Made by a program: the position numbers and the translations under genes. A stretch of DNA of 64,000 nucleotides, taken from assembly GCA_000818945.1 (NCBI GenBank), contig KN805377.1, positions 104,525 to 168,524 on the forward strand, in the 5' to 3' direction. This document shows, piece by piece, positions 16,345-25,869 of the stretch. Below the pieces are notes generated by a model. That model was not told the origin of the DNA, searched no databases, and saw nothing but the letters and a program-made list of their open reading frames with translations. The stretch comes from Schizochytrium sp. CCTCC M209059 (lineage: Eukaryota; Sar; Bigyra; Thraustochytrida; Thraustochytriidae). How positions within the stretch are numbered: the stretch's first letter is position 1; every line of letters begins with the position of its first letter.

Positions 16345-17925
16345 ATGGGCAACAACGGGCTCAAGAAGGCCACGCCGGAGCTGCGCGAGCGGTACGCCAA
16401 GTTCGGTCAGGAACACGTCTTCAAGTTTGTGGAAAAACTCTCGGCGGAGGAGCAAAGCAACCTTGTCAAGCAGCTCGAAGAGGTCGACGTCGAGCGATGC
16501 AAGACCCTCTTTGAAGCGTCCGTGCATCCGGCGGGCGATGACAAGAATGATAAGGATGACAAAATCAGCCCCGTGGACCCCAAGGAGGTCGCTTCGGAGA
16601 CCGCCATTCAAGAGAATGGAGAGCAGTGGTCTCAAAAGGCCTACGAGAGCATGGCTCGCGGCGAAGTAGCCTTTGTTGTCCTGTCTGGAGGACAAGGCAC
16701 CCGTCTTGGCTTTAGTCGCGCCAAGGGCATGTACGACATTGGTCTCCCTAGCCACAAGTCCCTTTTCCAGCTCATGGGCGAGCGCATCCGCTCGCTTCGT
16801 CGGCTCGTGGCCGAGCAGACCTCCACCAAAGAAAGCAAGGTTAGCATCCCATGGTACATTATGACGAGCCCTCTTAATGATGCCGACACGCGCTCCTTCT
16901 TCAAGGAGAACAAGTACTTTGGCCTCGGCGAGAAGGAGGTTCGCTTCTTTCCCCAGGGCACTCTTCCTTGCATGACGACTGACGAGGGCAAGTTCATTCT
17001 CGAATCCAAGGACAAGTTGGCCGTCGCGCCCGACGGAAACGGCGGCATTTACCGCGCCATGGACGCAAACGGCGTATTCGCAGACATGGATAAGCGCGGC
17101 GTCAAGCTCATGCACGTAACCTCCGTCGACAATTCGCTCGTGCAGCCGGCTGACCCGCTCTTTGTCGGTTTTTGTCTCGCCAAAGACGCCCAAGTTGGAA
17201 ATAAGGGCTGTCCCAAGGTCTCTTGGGACGAAAAGGTTGGTGTCATGGCACTCAAGGGAGGCAAGCCGAGCGTCGTCGAGTACTCCGAGCTCGACGAGAC
17301 TCTGGCCAAGCAGACGGATGAGAGCGGCCAGCTGCTCTTTCGCTCGGGCAACATTTGCAACCACGTGTTTTCCATCGACTTTCTTCGCAACGTGGCATTG
17401 CCTGCGCTTGCTAACACATATCATGTCGCGCACAAGAAGATTCCGTATGCCAATGAAGATGGCGAGAAGACCGCTCCTGACTCGCCGAACGGCATCAAGT
17501 TGGAAATGTTCATCTTTGATGTCTTTCCCCACGCCGAGCGATTCGCCGTCTTCGAGTGCGACCGCAAGCAGGAGTTTGCTCCTGTTAAGAACGCCCCAGG
17601 GACCGCCACAGACTCTCCGGACTCGGCTCGTGCCATGACGTATGCGCTTCACCGCGGCTGGCTGGAGTCTGCAGGCGCCAAGCTTTCGGGGGATGCGGAC
17701 CTGGCCTGTGAGCTGAGCCCTCTCGTGTCTCTTCGTGGCGAGGGCCTCGAGGCCTTTGTTAAGAGTGCTCAATCGCTCACCTTGCCGCTGCATGTACGTC
17801 GCGCCGCGGAGTCTCCCGCCGCGGACAAGGCTACAAAGCGCGAGCGCATTTCTGCAGAAGATGCCGAAATCTCGGTTGATCACTACGTTGATCCGGATGG
17901 CGTCAACATCTACGAGCTCAAGTAG
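16345..17925 (+). CDS. UAP1: UDP-N-acetylhexosamine pyrophosphorylase
   Basis: 526 residues from the ATG at 16345 in one exon. It makes UDP-GlcNAc from GlcNAc-1-phosphate and UTP, feeding chitin-like polymers, N-glycans and GPI anchors. The nucleotidyltransferase signature is intact: VVLSGGQGTRLGFSRAKGMY (family LxxGGxGTRLG). PWYIMTSPLND, the uridine-binding FFPQGTLPCM and PDGNGGIYRAM follow, with the sugar-binding HVTSVDNSLVQPADPLFVGF after that. Late blocks NICNHVFSIDFL, NGIKLEMFIFDVFPHAERFA and FAPVKNAPG are characteristic of UAP as opposed to UDP-glucose pyrophosphorylase. Length and N-terminal helix (LRERYAKFGQEHVFKFVEKL) match eukaryotic UAP1/QRI1. Cytosolic; no targeting signal seen. 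Confidence 0.96.
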   Translation: MGNNGLKKATPELRERYAKFGQEHVFKFVEKLSAEEQSNLVKQLEEVDVERCKTLFEASVHPAGDDKNDKDDKISPVDPKEVASETAIQENGEQWSQKAYESMARGEVAFVVLSGGQGTRLGFSRAKGMYDIGLPSHKSLFQLMGERIRSLRRLVAEQTSTKESKVSIPWYIMTSPLNDADTRSFFKENKYFGLGEKEVRFFPQGTLPCMTTDEGKFILESKDKLAVAPDGNGGIYRAMDANGVFADMDKRGVKLMHVTSVDNSLVQPADPLFVGFCLAKDAQVGNKGCPKVSWDEKVGVMALKGGKPSVVEYSELDETLAKQTDESGQLLFRSGNICNHVFSIDFLRNVALPALANTYHVAHKKIPYANEDGEKTAPDSPNGIKLEMFIFDVFPHAERFAVFECDRKQEFAPVKNAPGTATDSPDSARAMTYALHRGWLESAGAKLSGDADLACELSPLVSLRGEGLEAFVKSAQSLTLPLHVRRAAESPAADKATKRERISAEDAEISVDHYVDPDGVNIYELK

Positions 17926-18497
17926 AACCGGAGAGCAAATGTCAACTCAGATTATAGGTTTGAAATAAAAACAATGTCTCAAAATATAAAAGAAAGAAAA
18001 ACAGATTGCTTCTATCCAGTTCCGACGTTCTGCACTGTAGCCTTGTTCTCGTATAGATACTCTCCCCTGTTCTTTGAGATGCGCCCATGAAGGACCCCAA
18101 TTACTTTTCAAAAGGACATATCTGTGACCTTTGCTTGAGAGGCTATATCCTGAGAGGGTAATTTTGTTGTGATAAGAAAAACGAGCACATGGCTCTTTCC
18201 TTCTTTGCGCGGCTGCGGCATTGTTTTACTTTACTTTTGCTCATGCCGATCTCATTGTTGTGATACAACGCTTCGATCACATGTAGAGAGAATGGAATTT
18301 TTAATGCCATCAACTAGTAGGAGATGAGATGAACAGCAGAACAAAACCAAAACGGGGAGGGAAAAAGGAGGAAAAAAGAAACATCAACATAGTCACATCT
18401 CGATTTGATGGAAGAAATCATGGCGGCTGGCGGCCAGCTAGCCCAGTGAGGTGAGTGCGTGAGCGGAAAAGTGGGTAAGTGAGTGCGTGAGCAGTTT
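17926..18497. other. Convergent intergenic region
   Basis: Between the UAP stop and the PH-SAM stop. AT-richer, with A-rich tracts near 17965-18000 and 18360-18390 and a GTGAGTGCGTGAG duplication near 18450-18492. No gene seen. Confidence 0.55.
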
Positions 18498-19571
18498 TTA
18501 TCTGTCCGGGTTCATCGGCGTGGCAAAGGGAAGGTCAATATCGTCTTCGACGGGTGGCTCATTCACGCTGTGGCCGCGCGGTTTGGGGCTCGGAAGGGGT
18601 TCGCTCCCTGCAATCTCGCCCTTGACGAGACCGCTGATGTTGCGTAGAATCGTCAGCTGGTCGTCCCGCGACTTGACGCCGATGGCCTCCAGATCGCTCG
18701 AGGCGAGATGGCGGAGTCGGGCTCCATTGATGCCTGCATTAAAGAACTTGGGCGCATGCCAGGCCATGCCAAAGGTAGTGAGATAGGCAGCTACCTCGAA
18801 TTTGGACCAGGACTCCCACTTGCTGATTTCTGCTGGCGTGTGAATACGCGTATCGGCAGGGAAGAGCTCGCCATCCTGCATCCGTAGCGTGTCCAGCATG
18901 GACAGCGAGGAACGACGCGAACGCGCGCCGTTCATCTTCTTTTCAATTTCCACGGCGCCGGAAATGGCGGCGATCCAGGCCTCCGCGTCGGTGCTAGAGT
19001 CGGTTTTCAGCTTGTACACACGGGTCGGCGTGACAACATTGATGCGCTCACGCGTCGAGGGATCTTTGACATTCACTTGCGACACAATGACCAGCGGAAT
19101 GACGCCCTTGGGCACATCTGTGCCGCTGGGCTGGTCGTCAAAGTACATGAGCGACTTGGTCGTCAGCACGAACCATCTCCGCTTGTACGCCTGATTGACG
19201 ACACCCTTTTTCATCATAAAGCCGGAGCGCACCAGACTTTCAGAATTGCTGCGCTCGCGAGAGTGGTGCGAGCTGAATGAGCCGCCCATCCCTGAAAGCG
19301 TCCCGCGCCGATCCCGCTCCGTCACGGTCGACCGCATTGACATGCGCGTATCACCGCCGAGGACCTCGGGCTCCGGGATACCGCGATCCTCGCCTTCCTC
19401 CCCGCTGCTGCTTTCGCTGACGCTTACGCGGTCGTCATCATCGAGGCGGTCGTCGTCTTCGTCGCCACCGCCAGTTGTTGACGTTACGTTCGACCTCACG
19501 CTGGGAGTCCGCGTCGAGTTTCTCGACGTGCTCGTCGTCGTCGTCTTACGTCTACGAAAGAAGAAGGACAT
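18498..19571 (-). CDS. PH and SAM domain adaptor protein
   Basis: 357 residues from the ATG at 19571 (MSFFFRRRK...). The frame stays open into the assembly gap but the upstream part is Arg/Ala noise. Residues 1-110 are disordered and Ser/Thr/Asp-rich. A pleckstrin-homology domain follows at about 112-210: it opens VRSGFMMKKGVVNQAYKRRW and FVLTTKSLMYFDDQ and closes with the invariant Trp helix DAEAWIAAISGAVE. A SAM-like domain spans about 255-320, recognisable in WESWSKFEVAAYLTTFGM and LRHLASSDLEAIGVKSRDDQ. The tail is Pro/Asp-rich. The PH domain suggests membrane phosphoinositide binding and the SAM domain oligomerisation, so a signalling or scaffold adaptor is likely. No enzymatic domain is present. 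It shares an upstream region with the divergent IQ-motif gene. Confidence 0.8.
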   Translation of the reverse strand: MSFFFRRRKTTTTSTSRNSTRTPSVRSNVTSTTGGGDEDDDRLDDDDRVSVSESSSGEEGEDRGIPEPEVLGGDTRMSMRSTVTERDRRGTLSGMGGSFSSHHSRERSNSESLVRSGFMMKKGVVNQAYKRRWFVLTTKSLMYFDDQPSGTDVPKGVIPLVIVSQVNVKDPSTRERINVVTPTRVYKLKTDSSTDAEAWIAAISGAVEIEKKMNGARSRRSSLSMLDTLRMQDGELFPADTRIHTPAEISKWESWSKFEVAAYLTTFGMAWHAPKFFNAGINGARLRHLASSDLEAIGVKSRDDQLTILRNISGLVKGEIAGSEPLPSPKPRGHSVNEPPVEDDIDLPFATPMNPDR

Positions 19572-19798
19572 CGTGCCCTGCCCAGCCCTGCTTTGACCAG
19601 TTCTGCTCTGCTCTGCTCTGCGCAGGGCCTCCCTCGTGCCCTCGCGAGCCTCTCGCCGCCGCTCCTCTCCTCCTCGCGCAGGAGCTCTCGCGCGCGAGGG
19701 CCGAAGAGTCTGTCCAGGCGGCCCGGCGCGTGCGGGCTCCCCTTTTCTCCTCGCCCCCCTCAATTCCGCGCCACTCCGCGCAGGGGCGGGCCGCCCAC

Positions 19799-20104
19799 NN
19801 NNNNNNNNNNNNNNNNNNNNNNNNNNNNNNNNNNNNNNNNNNNNNNNNNNNNNNNNNNNNNNNNNNNNNNNNNNNNNNNNNNNNNNNNNNNNNNNNNNNN
19901 NNNNNNNNNNNNNNNNNNNNNNNNNNNNNNNNNNNNNNNNNNNNNNNNNNNNNNNNNNNNNNNNNNNNNNNNNNNNNNNNNNNNNNNNNNNNNNNNNNNN
20001 NNNNNNNNNNNNNNNNNNNNNNNNNNNNNNNNNNNNNNNNNNNNNNNNNNNNNNNNNNNNNNNNNNNNNNNNNNNNNNNNNNNNNNNNNNNNNNNNNNNN
20101 NNNN
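19799..20104. other. Assembly gap (306 N)
   Basis: Run of undetermined bases flanked on both sides by very GC-rich low-complexity sequence, probably a sequencing or assembly failure in a repeat. Confidence 0.98.
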
Positions 20105-20157
20105 CGCGCCGCTCGCTCCTCGCCGCGCGCAGGCGCCCGTGCTCCGCGCCCGCGCCC

Positions 20158-20222
20158 GCGCTCTTGCTCGCGTACGTGCTCGCGTACGTGCTCTTGCTCT
20201 TGCTCTTGCTCTTGCTCGCGCC
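20158..20222. repeat. Degenerate GCTCTT / GCTCGCGTAC tandem stretch
   Basis: Just right of the gap: repeated CTCGCGTACGTG and then several CTTGCT units. A simple tandem region likely continuous with the unresolved gap. Confidence 0.6.
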
Positions 20223-20280
20223 CGTGCTGAGGACAGGACTCGACGACTCGGGTCTGCAAGCGCCGCGTCGCGGCCGCGGC

Positions 20281-20535
20281 GCAAGTGCGCTATCCCGCGC
20301 TCGCAAGTGCGCTATGCGCGGCCGCGCAAGTTGGCTATCCGCGCTCCGCACTTGCGGCGCTCCGGCAAGCGTGCTTTGCGCGCCCGCAAGTGTGTTTTGT
20401 GCGCCCGCAAGTGCGCTATTCGGCGCGGGAAGGGCGGAAAGCGCGCCGCGCCGCTGCGCAAGTGGGGAATGCGCGCCGGCAAGTGGAGAATGCGCGCCGG
20501 AAAGGGCGGGGCCGCGCGCCGCAAGTGGAGAATGG
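20281..20535. repeat. Degenerate GCAAGTG array with ~21-bp period
   Basis: GCAAGTG or near-copies start at 20281, 20303, 20326, 20365, 20386, 20407, 20458, 20479 and 20521, with one inverted copy near 20348. Spacings are mostly 21-23 bp or multiples of 21. The first half is followed by CGCTAT, the second half by GGAGAATG. It ends ~160 bp before the IQ gene start codon. Confidence 0.75.
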
Positions 20536-20691
20536 CCGTTAGCTAGCGGGGGCGAGCAGCGAGCGCCTGATAAAAAACGCCGCCAAACCCGACTCCTCGA
20601 GCGAACGAGACGCTCGTGCTCGCTCGCGGGGACCGCGGCGGGGACGTCGGCGGAGACGTCGGCGGAGACGCAGAGGAGACGCAGAGGCGCA

Positions 20692-22770
20692 ATGGACCTC
20701 TACGTGGTGGAGCGCCAGCTCCGCGAGGCGGAGCGGGAGCTGGCCCAGGAGGTCCGTGCGGGCGAGGTGGCCCCGGGCTCGCCTTTCGCGGCTCTACGCT
20801 GCGAGAGACTCTACCGCACCGTGGGCGCCTTGCGCAAGAAGCGTGCAGACCTTGTTCGCAGCGCGAGGTCCTTCGAGCCGCACGCCGTGCCAAGACGACG
20901 GGGCGGAGACGCTTCATCTTACCACGACCGCAGAGACGAAGCTCTTTTCAGGGACTGGGACAGGGACACGGACCGGGATCCGGCCAAAGAAAACGTTCGT
21001 GCACCCTTGCCGCCCTTGCCGTCAAGCAGATTTCGGGCGCACGCGGAAAAGTGGCTGCAGGCCGGTGACGAAGAGAACGAGGATGTCTGGGAGTGGAATG
21101 GTCGCGCGCTCCGTGTTGTGAAAAATGTCGTCTACAGTGATAGCGACTTGCTCGAGTCTCTCCTGGCCAAGGCCCGCGCCCTCGAGGCAAAGTTGACCGC
21201 TCTCGAGGCCAAAGGCAGCACCAGCGCTGCAGTATCGCCCATCGCACAGACGTGGTCCGAGGAGACCAAGGCCACCGTGGCCGCAGGGTCTGACTTGGGC
21301 GATGAAAGAACACGTGCCAGGGAGGCCGCACGAGAACAGCTACGCAAACGGGCGACCATGCTGCGGCAGGAACACGAGCAAAACAGCGCCATCATTGTAC
21401 AGAGCACCTTTCGCGGTTTCCTCGGTCGTCGCAAGATGCGAGAGGCTCGCACGGCTTTCAATGCACGCATCCGCGAGGCTGGCGCACAGCGCATTCAGGC
21501 CCAGTTCCGCGGCCACTTGGCACGAACGCAGGTCCGCCAACGTAAAGCCGCAATGCAGCGCGATCTCGAGGCGGCCTCTGCAACGGTCATTCAGAGCACA
21601 TTTCGCGGCGCACGGGCGCGCCGTGCGTATCGAGCTGCGCGCACGCCAAAAGAACGCCGTCTTGCAGCAGCTGCCATGATTCAGGCGTGGTGGCGTGGCT
21701 GCCTGGGGCGCCGCGAGGCTCTCTCCCGTCGACAGCGCTACCTCGTCGAGCTCGAAGAGGTCGCTGCGATCATGTTGCAGTCCGCGTGGCGATCCTTCCA
21801 AGCACGTTGTGAACGCGATCGTTTGCAGGCAGAACGCACCAAGGCCATGCAGGAAGCTGCAGCCATTATGTTGCAGAGCGCCTGGCGCGGGTACCAGGCA
21901 CGCCAGCGTGTCGAGCGTATCCGACGTGAGCGTGAAGATGTGGAAGATGAGCTCAAATCTATGGACTACGCAGATAATGTGCGCAAATCGCTCTTTGCCA
22001 AGCTCTTTCTCAACAGCGAGCAGCGGGCAGCAGTGGCCATCCAGGCGTGCGCGAGAGGATTTTTGGAGCGAAAACGCCTCCGTGCTCGACGGACGCGTCT
22101 TGCGCAACGCGATCGCGAGGACGCCGAGATTGATCGTATGATTCAGCAGGAACGACAACGGCGCCAAGGTCTCGATGCACCAACACCCGGACAGCCAACG
22201 CCAAAAACTGTCTTTGAAGACACTTTGGATCTTCCAGTGCAATGGTCCGACGGCCACAGAGAGGTGACCCCGGTCCATATTCTTGTTCGCGAACGCACGA
22301 ATCCCTATCAGCTTCGCATTGAGGCCGAAGAGCGCACCTCGCAGACGCGATTCTATCGTATGATTGACACTGCCGTCCTCGAGGAGCTCTTATTGCCAGT
22401 TTTCTCCGATGTTGAGAACAAAGTTGGGCCGCGCAACCTCGTCCCAGGGGGGGCCCTCGGAATTGAGGCGGACGCAAAGCCTTTAGCAAACTGGATTCTG
22501 CATGGCGAGCCACCCCGCCGTAAAGATCTTTTGGCGTGGATCCTTAATCGCATGTGGCTCGACCAGAGTCGTCTGGATGGCTCGCTCGAGCTTTGCCTGG
22601 GAAGTTTTGCTGGCTCAGATACCCTTGACAAGACCATGACAAGTGCAATTCCACCCTCTTCGCCTCCGGCATCGCGCGGTAAACAGCATAAAGTACAGCA
22701 GCCAATACATATTGACACCAAGCCAACGCGGGAGGCTTTCAAGGTCAGATATCGAAATGGCAGTCCTTGA
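20692..22770 (+). CDS. Multi-IQ-motif (calmodulin-binding) protein
   Basis: 692 residues from the ATG at 20692 (MDLYVVERQLREAERELAQE). The frame is open further upstream only because it crosses the promoter array and the N gap. The N-terminal 210 residues are charged and partly coiled, with a coil at LLAKARALEAKLTALEAKG. Seven IQ motifs lie between about 233 and 455, e.g. IIVQSTFRGFLGRRKMRE, RIQAQFRGHLARTQ, MIQAWWRGCLGRREAL, IMLQSAWRGYQARQ and AIQACARGFLERKR. Each fits the IQxxxRGxxxR consensus that binds calmodulin or EF-hand light chains. The C-terminal ~220 residues form an unrecognised globular region (e.g. WSDGHREVTPVHILVRERTN). No myosin head or kinase domain is present. Likely a cytoskeletal, centrosomal or flagellar scaffold controlled by Ca2+; function inferred only from the motifs. 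Confidence 0.85.
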   Translation: MDLYVVERQLREAERELAQEVRAGEVAPGSPFAALRCERLYRTVGALRKKRADLVRSARSFEPHAVPRRRGGDASSYHDRRDEALFRDWDRDTDRDPAKENVRAPLPPLPSSRFRAHAEKWLQAGDEENEDVWEWNGRALRVVKNVVYSDSDLLESLLAKARALEAKLTALEAKGSTSAAVSPIAQTWSEETKATVAAGSDLGDERTRAREAAREQLRKRATMLRQEHEQNSAIIVQSTFRGFLGRRKMREARTAFNARIREAGAQRIQAQFRGHLARTQVRQRKAAMQRDLEAASATVIQSTFRGARARRAYRAARTPKERRLAAAAMIQAWWRGCLGRREALSRRQRYLVELEEVAAIMLQSAWRSFQARCERDRLQAERTKAMQEAAAIMLQSAWRGYQARQRVERIRREREDVEDELKSMDYADNVRKSLFAKLFLNSEQRAAVAIQACARGFLERKRLRARRTRLAQRDREDAEIDRMIQQERQRRQGLDAPTPGQPTPKTVFEDTLDLPVQWSDGHREVTPVHILVRERTNPYQLRIEAEERTSQTRFYRMIDTAVLEELLLPVFSDVENKVGPRNLVPGGALGIEADAKPLANWILHGEPPRRKDLLAWILNRMWLDQSRLDGSLELCLGSFAGSDTLDKTMTSAIPPSSPPASRGKQHKVQQPIHIDTKPTREAFKVRYRNGSP

Positions 22771-23058
22771 TTCCATCAGCATTTGGAGAATTATGCCCAT
22801 GTCGAATTTTTCTTTCTTTCTTTTTGACCTTTCTCTCGCCTCTGCCTCTGTTTCTGCCTCTGCCTCTGCCTTATCTATTCGTTTCCTTGTTTTGTCTGGA
22901 AAACGTGTACTTGCTCACGTCAGTACTTTTTTTGCGCGAGAAAGACAAGCAAAATGGGGAAATGGGGCCGTTAAGGGAGATGAAAATCTCTTTGCGGCTA
23001 CTGTTAAAAATTGAATCTTGTTGGCCTTGATTGATTTCGATGAGTTATTTGTTTCCAT
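22771..23058. other. Convergent 3' region
   Basis: Between the IQ gene stop and the DENR-like stop. T-rich, with a CTCTGC tandem near 22840-22870. No gene seen. Confidence 0.55.
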
Positions 23059-24481
23059 TTAGAAAGCCTTCGACTTTTTCCCGCCATCAATAAGCACGAT
23101 GCTCGACTTGTCTACGCTGGGAAAGTACTCGAGAATAAGATCCGGCATGTCGTAAATGTAGTCGCCCTGAATATCGATGGACTGCTTTCCGTTGGGAAGC
23201 TTGTTCACAGTAGATCCACAGGCGAAACGACGACCAAGTTTCTTGGCAGCATCCTTGAGTTTAATGTCATAAGCATCGAGACCAACAACGCTGGTGACAA
23301 ACTTGCGGCGCTGACGCTGCGAGCGCTCAATGGTTACGGTCTTGTCCTGACCTCCGGCCCCAGAAGCGTGCTGTTTGTTCGGCATGCCAGCACCACCTCG
23401 CTTCTTGGATGCGGCCACAGCGCTGGCCGCATCACCAAGCTCACCGCCGTCGGCGCGAATCTGAGCAGCAACCTCTGCCACAGTCTTGCCCTTTTTCGTG
23501 GTAAGCTGGAGATCAGGAAACCTTTCTTCAAGCCAGGGCAGCGCAGCCTTAAATGTCGGCAAGTACTCGCAGTACTCGGGCGGCATGCCATCCACGGGGC
23601 AGTATACAATTTCGCGCAAGTGCGAATCTTCCTTGGTGAGAATCATTTGGCCAGACACGGGCTTGCCGACCACGAGCTCATCAAAATCATCCTCTGCCTC
23701 TTCTCCTGAATCATCGTCCTCATCTTCGTCCGCGGAGTCTGGCTCAGGGCCGTACTTGTCGATGAGAGCGGTCATCAGCTTTTCCTCGTTCTTAACAACG
23801 CCTCGGGTGCGTTCTACCAGCTTGTCGACGTCCGAAATCTTTTCAGGAGCATATTTCTTGTAGAACCGAATGACACGAGAGTGGAAAGTGTATTCTTCTT
23901 CGCCGCTCTCGTCGTCATCGTCGTCGTCATCTTCATCGTCGTCATTCTTTCTCGCCTTGGCAGCAGAAGCACCAGTTGCACCGGCTTCGCCCTCCTCGTG
24001 CTCCGGCTCATCGCCATATTTTTCGATGAGCATCGCCATGAGTCGTTCCTCATAATTTGCTTTTCCCTTGGTCCGCGTCACAAGGTTATCGACCTTGTTA
24101 AGCTTGTCCGGGTTGTAGTGCTTGTAAAAGGCACGAATTCGCGCGCGGAGGGCCTCCGGGTCGCTGACCATGGGCTCGGGGCCATACTTGTCAACAAGAG
24201 CATCAATGAGCTTTTGTTCGTTCTCGGGTTTGCCCTGCGTCTTGGCAAGAAGCTTTTCCACATCGCCAAGCTTATCCGGCTGGTGGCTGCAGTAGAGCGG
24301 CGCGGTGACATTTTACAACGTCAGTGAGTCAGTGAGTCAGTCAGTTGGTGAAACATTTATAATATGAATACGCATGTTGCGATCCCATTCAAGCCTCGCG
24401 TGCATCTCGTCACGTCCATCCCGTAGAAACGTACTGCTCGTAGAAGCGCACCAGGCGCGCGCGGAAAGCGTCGGTGGTCAT
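23059..24481 (-). CDS. DENR: DENR-like translation factor with three N-terminal KYGPEP repeats
   Basis: Two exons reconstructed here: 24481-24435 and 24286-23059, joined across a 148-bp intron (donor GTACGT, acceptor CTGCAG), giving 424 residues. The junction makes FYEHHQPDKLGDV, which aligns exactly with the later repeats FYKHYNPDKLNKV and FYKKYAPEKISDV, so the splice is well supported. There are three ~50-residue helical repeats, each ending KYGPEP or KYGDEP, separated by Asp/Glu-rich linkers. A DENR N-terminal module follows (IVYCPVDGMPPEYCEYLP), then a C-terminal SUI1/eIF1 fold (TVTIERSQRQRRKFVTSV, DAAKKLGRRFACGS, IQGDYIYDM). DENR with MCT-1 handles post-termination 40S recycling and reinitiation. 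The usual four zinc cysteines are reduced to two. It shares a 0.4-kb promoter with the tRNA methyltransferase. Confidence 0.88.
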
Positions 24482-24882
24482 CTCTCTTGGCTGGCTGGCT
24501 GGCTAGCTAGCCAGCTAGCTCGACTAGACTCGCGCTCCCGGGAGCCTCGCTCTGCCTCTCCTGCTCTCGCCGCGCCAGGCCGGTGTTCCGCACCCCCGTT
24601 CGCGCACGCGCACGCAGGGAGAAAGATCGCCCGTGCCCTCGTTCGTGGTCTGCGCGCCTTCGTCTCGATCCACCTTTTACCATCTTCGCTCTCCCTCGAA
24701 GCAAGGACGATACAGATAGATGGGCGCAGGAAACCGGCCCTTCAAACCCGGCCCAGCAGCTTCTCCGAGCGAGCCACACGCGTCGAGTCGAGGGGTCTTC
24801 CCTTCCTTGCTCGGCATCGCGCGAGGCGAGTCGCATTGCTGGCTGGCGGGCTGGCCGGCCGAGGAGGCGGAGCGGAGCAGCG
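24482..24882. other. Bidirectional promoter
   Basis: About 400 bp between the divergent DENR-like and Trm7-like start codons. Contains a GGCTGGCTGGCTGGCTAGCTAGCC-type palindromic stretch near 24489-24515. No gene seen. Confidence 0.6.
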
Positions 24883-25869
24883 ATGGGGCTCAAGAGCAAG
24901 GACCGCCGCGACATTTACTACCGGCGCGCGAAGGAGCTCGGGTTCCGCGCGAGGTCGGCCTTCAAGCTGCTCCAGATCGACGACGAGTACAAGCTTTTGC
25001 AGGGCTGCTCGAGGGCCGTGGACCTCTGCGCGGCACCGGGGAGCTGGAGCCAGGTCCTGAGCAGACGCCTTTGGGAGGATGGCGAGGACAAAACCAAGGA
25101 AACGCGTATTGTCGCTGTAGATCTCCAAGAGATGGCGCCCATTCCTGGCGTCGTGCAGCTCCAGGGCGACATCACTTCACGGCGAACGGCAGAGGACATT
25201 ATCGGCCACTTTGAGGGCAAACTGTGCGATATCGTCGTCAGCGACGGCGCGCCAGATGTGAGTGGTCTTGCTGACATTGATGAGTACCTACAGGCTCAGC
25301 TGCTGTTGGCCGCCCTCAATATCGCAACCTTTGTGCTGCGTCCAGGTGGCGCCTTTGTGGCCAAAATGTTTCGCGGCAGAGATGTCACGCTTCTCTACGC
25401 GCAGCTGCGCCAGTTCTTCCCACTTGTGACTATTGCCAAACCCAAGAGTAGCCGGAACTCTAGTATGGAAGCCTTTGTGGTTTGCCAAAACTATACGCCC
25501 CCTCAGGGCTATACGCCAACCATGATTACGCCCATGCTTGCGGCAGACTATACGAAATCGTCTTCGGGAACTGCTGGTGCCGGTGAGGGGAAGGCCACCA
25601 TGACAAATGCTGCGCCAGCGCCAGCGCCAGCATCAACGAGCGCCAAGGATGACAAACGCAATGACTTGCTCGGCGTCAACAAGGTGGTCGTGCCCTTCGT
25701 TGCGTGTGGCGATCTTTCTGGCTTTGATTCGGATCAGTCGTATGCCTTGAGCAAGGCCGCCGCGGAAAACTATCTTGCGCCAACCCAGCTCCCCATTAAC
25801 CCATCGTACAAGGAGGCCATTGAGCGAAAACGCACCGCAGGTGCTGGTTCCACCAAGTCTATCCAATAG
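24883..25869 (+). CDS. FTSJ1: tRNA 2'-O-ribose methyltransferase (FtsJ, Trm7/FTSJ1 type)
   Basis: 328 residues from the ATG at 24883 (MGLKSKDRRDIYYRRAKELG); the frame is open further upstream but without sense. An SAM-dependent FtsJ fold with the full catalytic tetrad: K28 in RSAFKLLQID, D121 in VVSDGAPDVSG, K161 in FVAKMFRG and E196 in NSSMEAFVVC. The SAM-binding loop is AVDLCAAPGSWSQVL. The N-terminal DxYYRxAKExGFRARSAFKL string is diagnostic of Trm7/FTSJ1, which methylates positions 32 and 34 of the anticodon loop of tRNA-Phe, -Trp and -Leu together with partner proteins. A ~100-residue tail contains an Ala/Pro-rich linker and a conserved block (VPFVACGDLSGFDSDQSY) also seen in this subfamily. 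Cytosolic. Confidence 0.95.
   Translation: MGLKSKDRRDIYYRRAKELGFRARSAFKLLQIDDEYKLLQGCSRAVDLCAAPGSWSQVLSRRLWEDGEDKTKETRIVAVDLQEMAPIPGVVQLQGDITSRRTAEDIIGHFEGKLCDIVVSDGAPDVSGLADIDEYLQAQLLLAALNIATFVLRPGGAFVAKMFRGRDVTLLYAQLRQFFPLVTIAKPKSSRNSSMEAFVVCQNYTPPQGYTPTMITPMLAADYTKSSSGTAGAGEGKATMTNAAPAPAPASTSAKDDKRNDLLGVNKVVVPFVACGDLSGFDSDQSYALSKAAAENYLAPTQLPINPSYKEAIERKRTAGAGSTKSIQ

Larger units (their letters stand above)
19572..20691. other. Divergent promoter region containing an assembly gap
   Basis: Separates the PH-SAM and IQ-motif starts. The centre is a run of unknown bases and the side next to the IQ gene is the GCAAGTG array. Frames crossing the gap are artefacts of unknown bases being treated as open. 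Confidence 0.6.

Noticed and set aside
15418..17883. 821-codon minus-strand frame opposite UAP1
   Set aside because: It is the antisense shadow of UAP1 plus the small helical gene region; the plus strand carries full catalytic motifs.
19636..20691. N-terminal extension of the IQ-motif gene across the gap
   Set aside because: Open only because unknown bases contain no stops and because the promoter array is stop-poor; the ATG at 20692 gives a sensible N-terminus.
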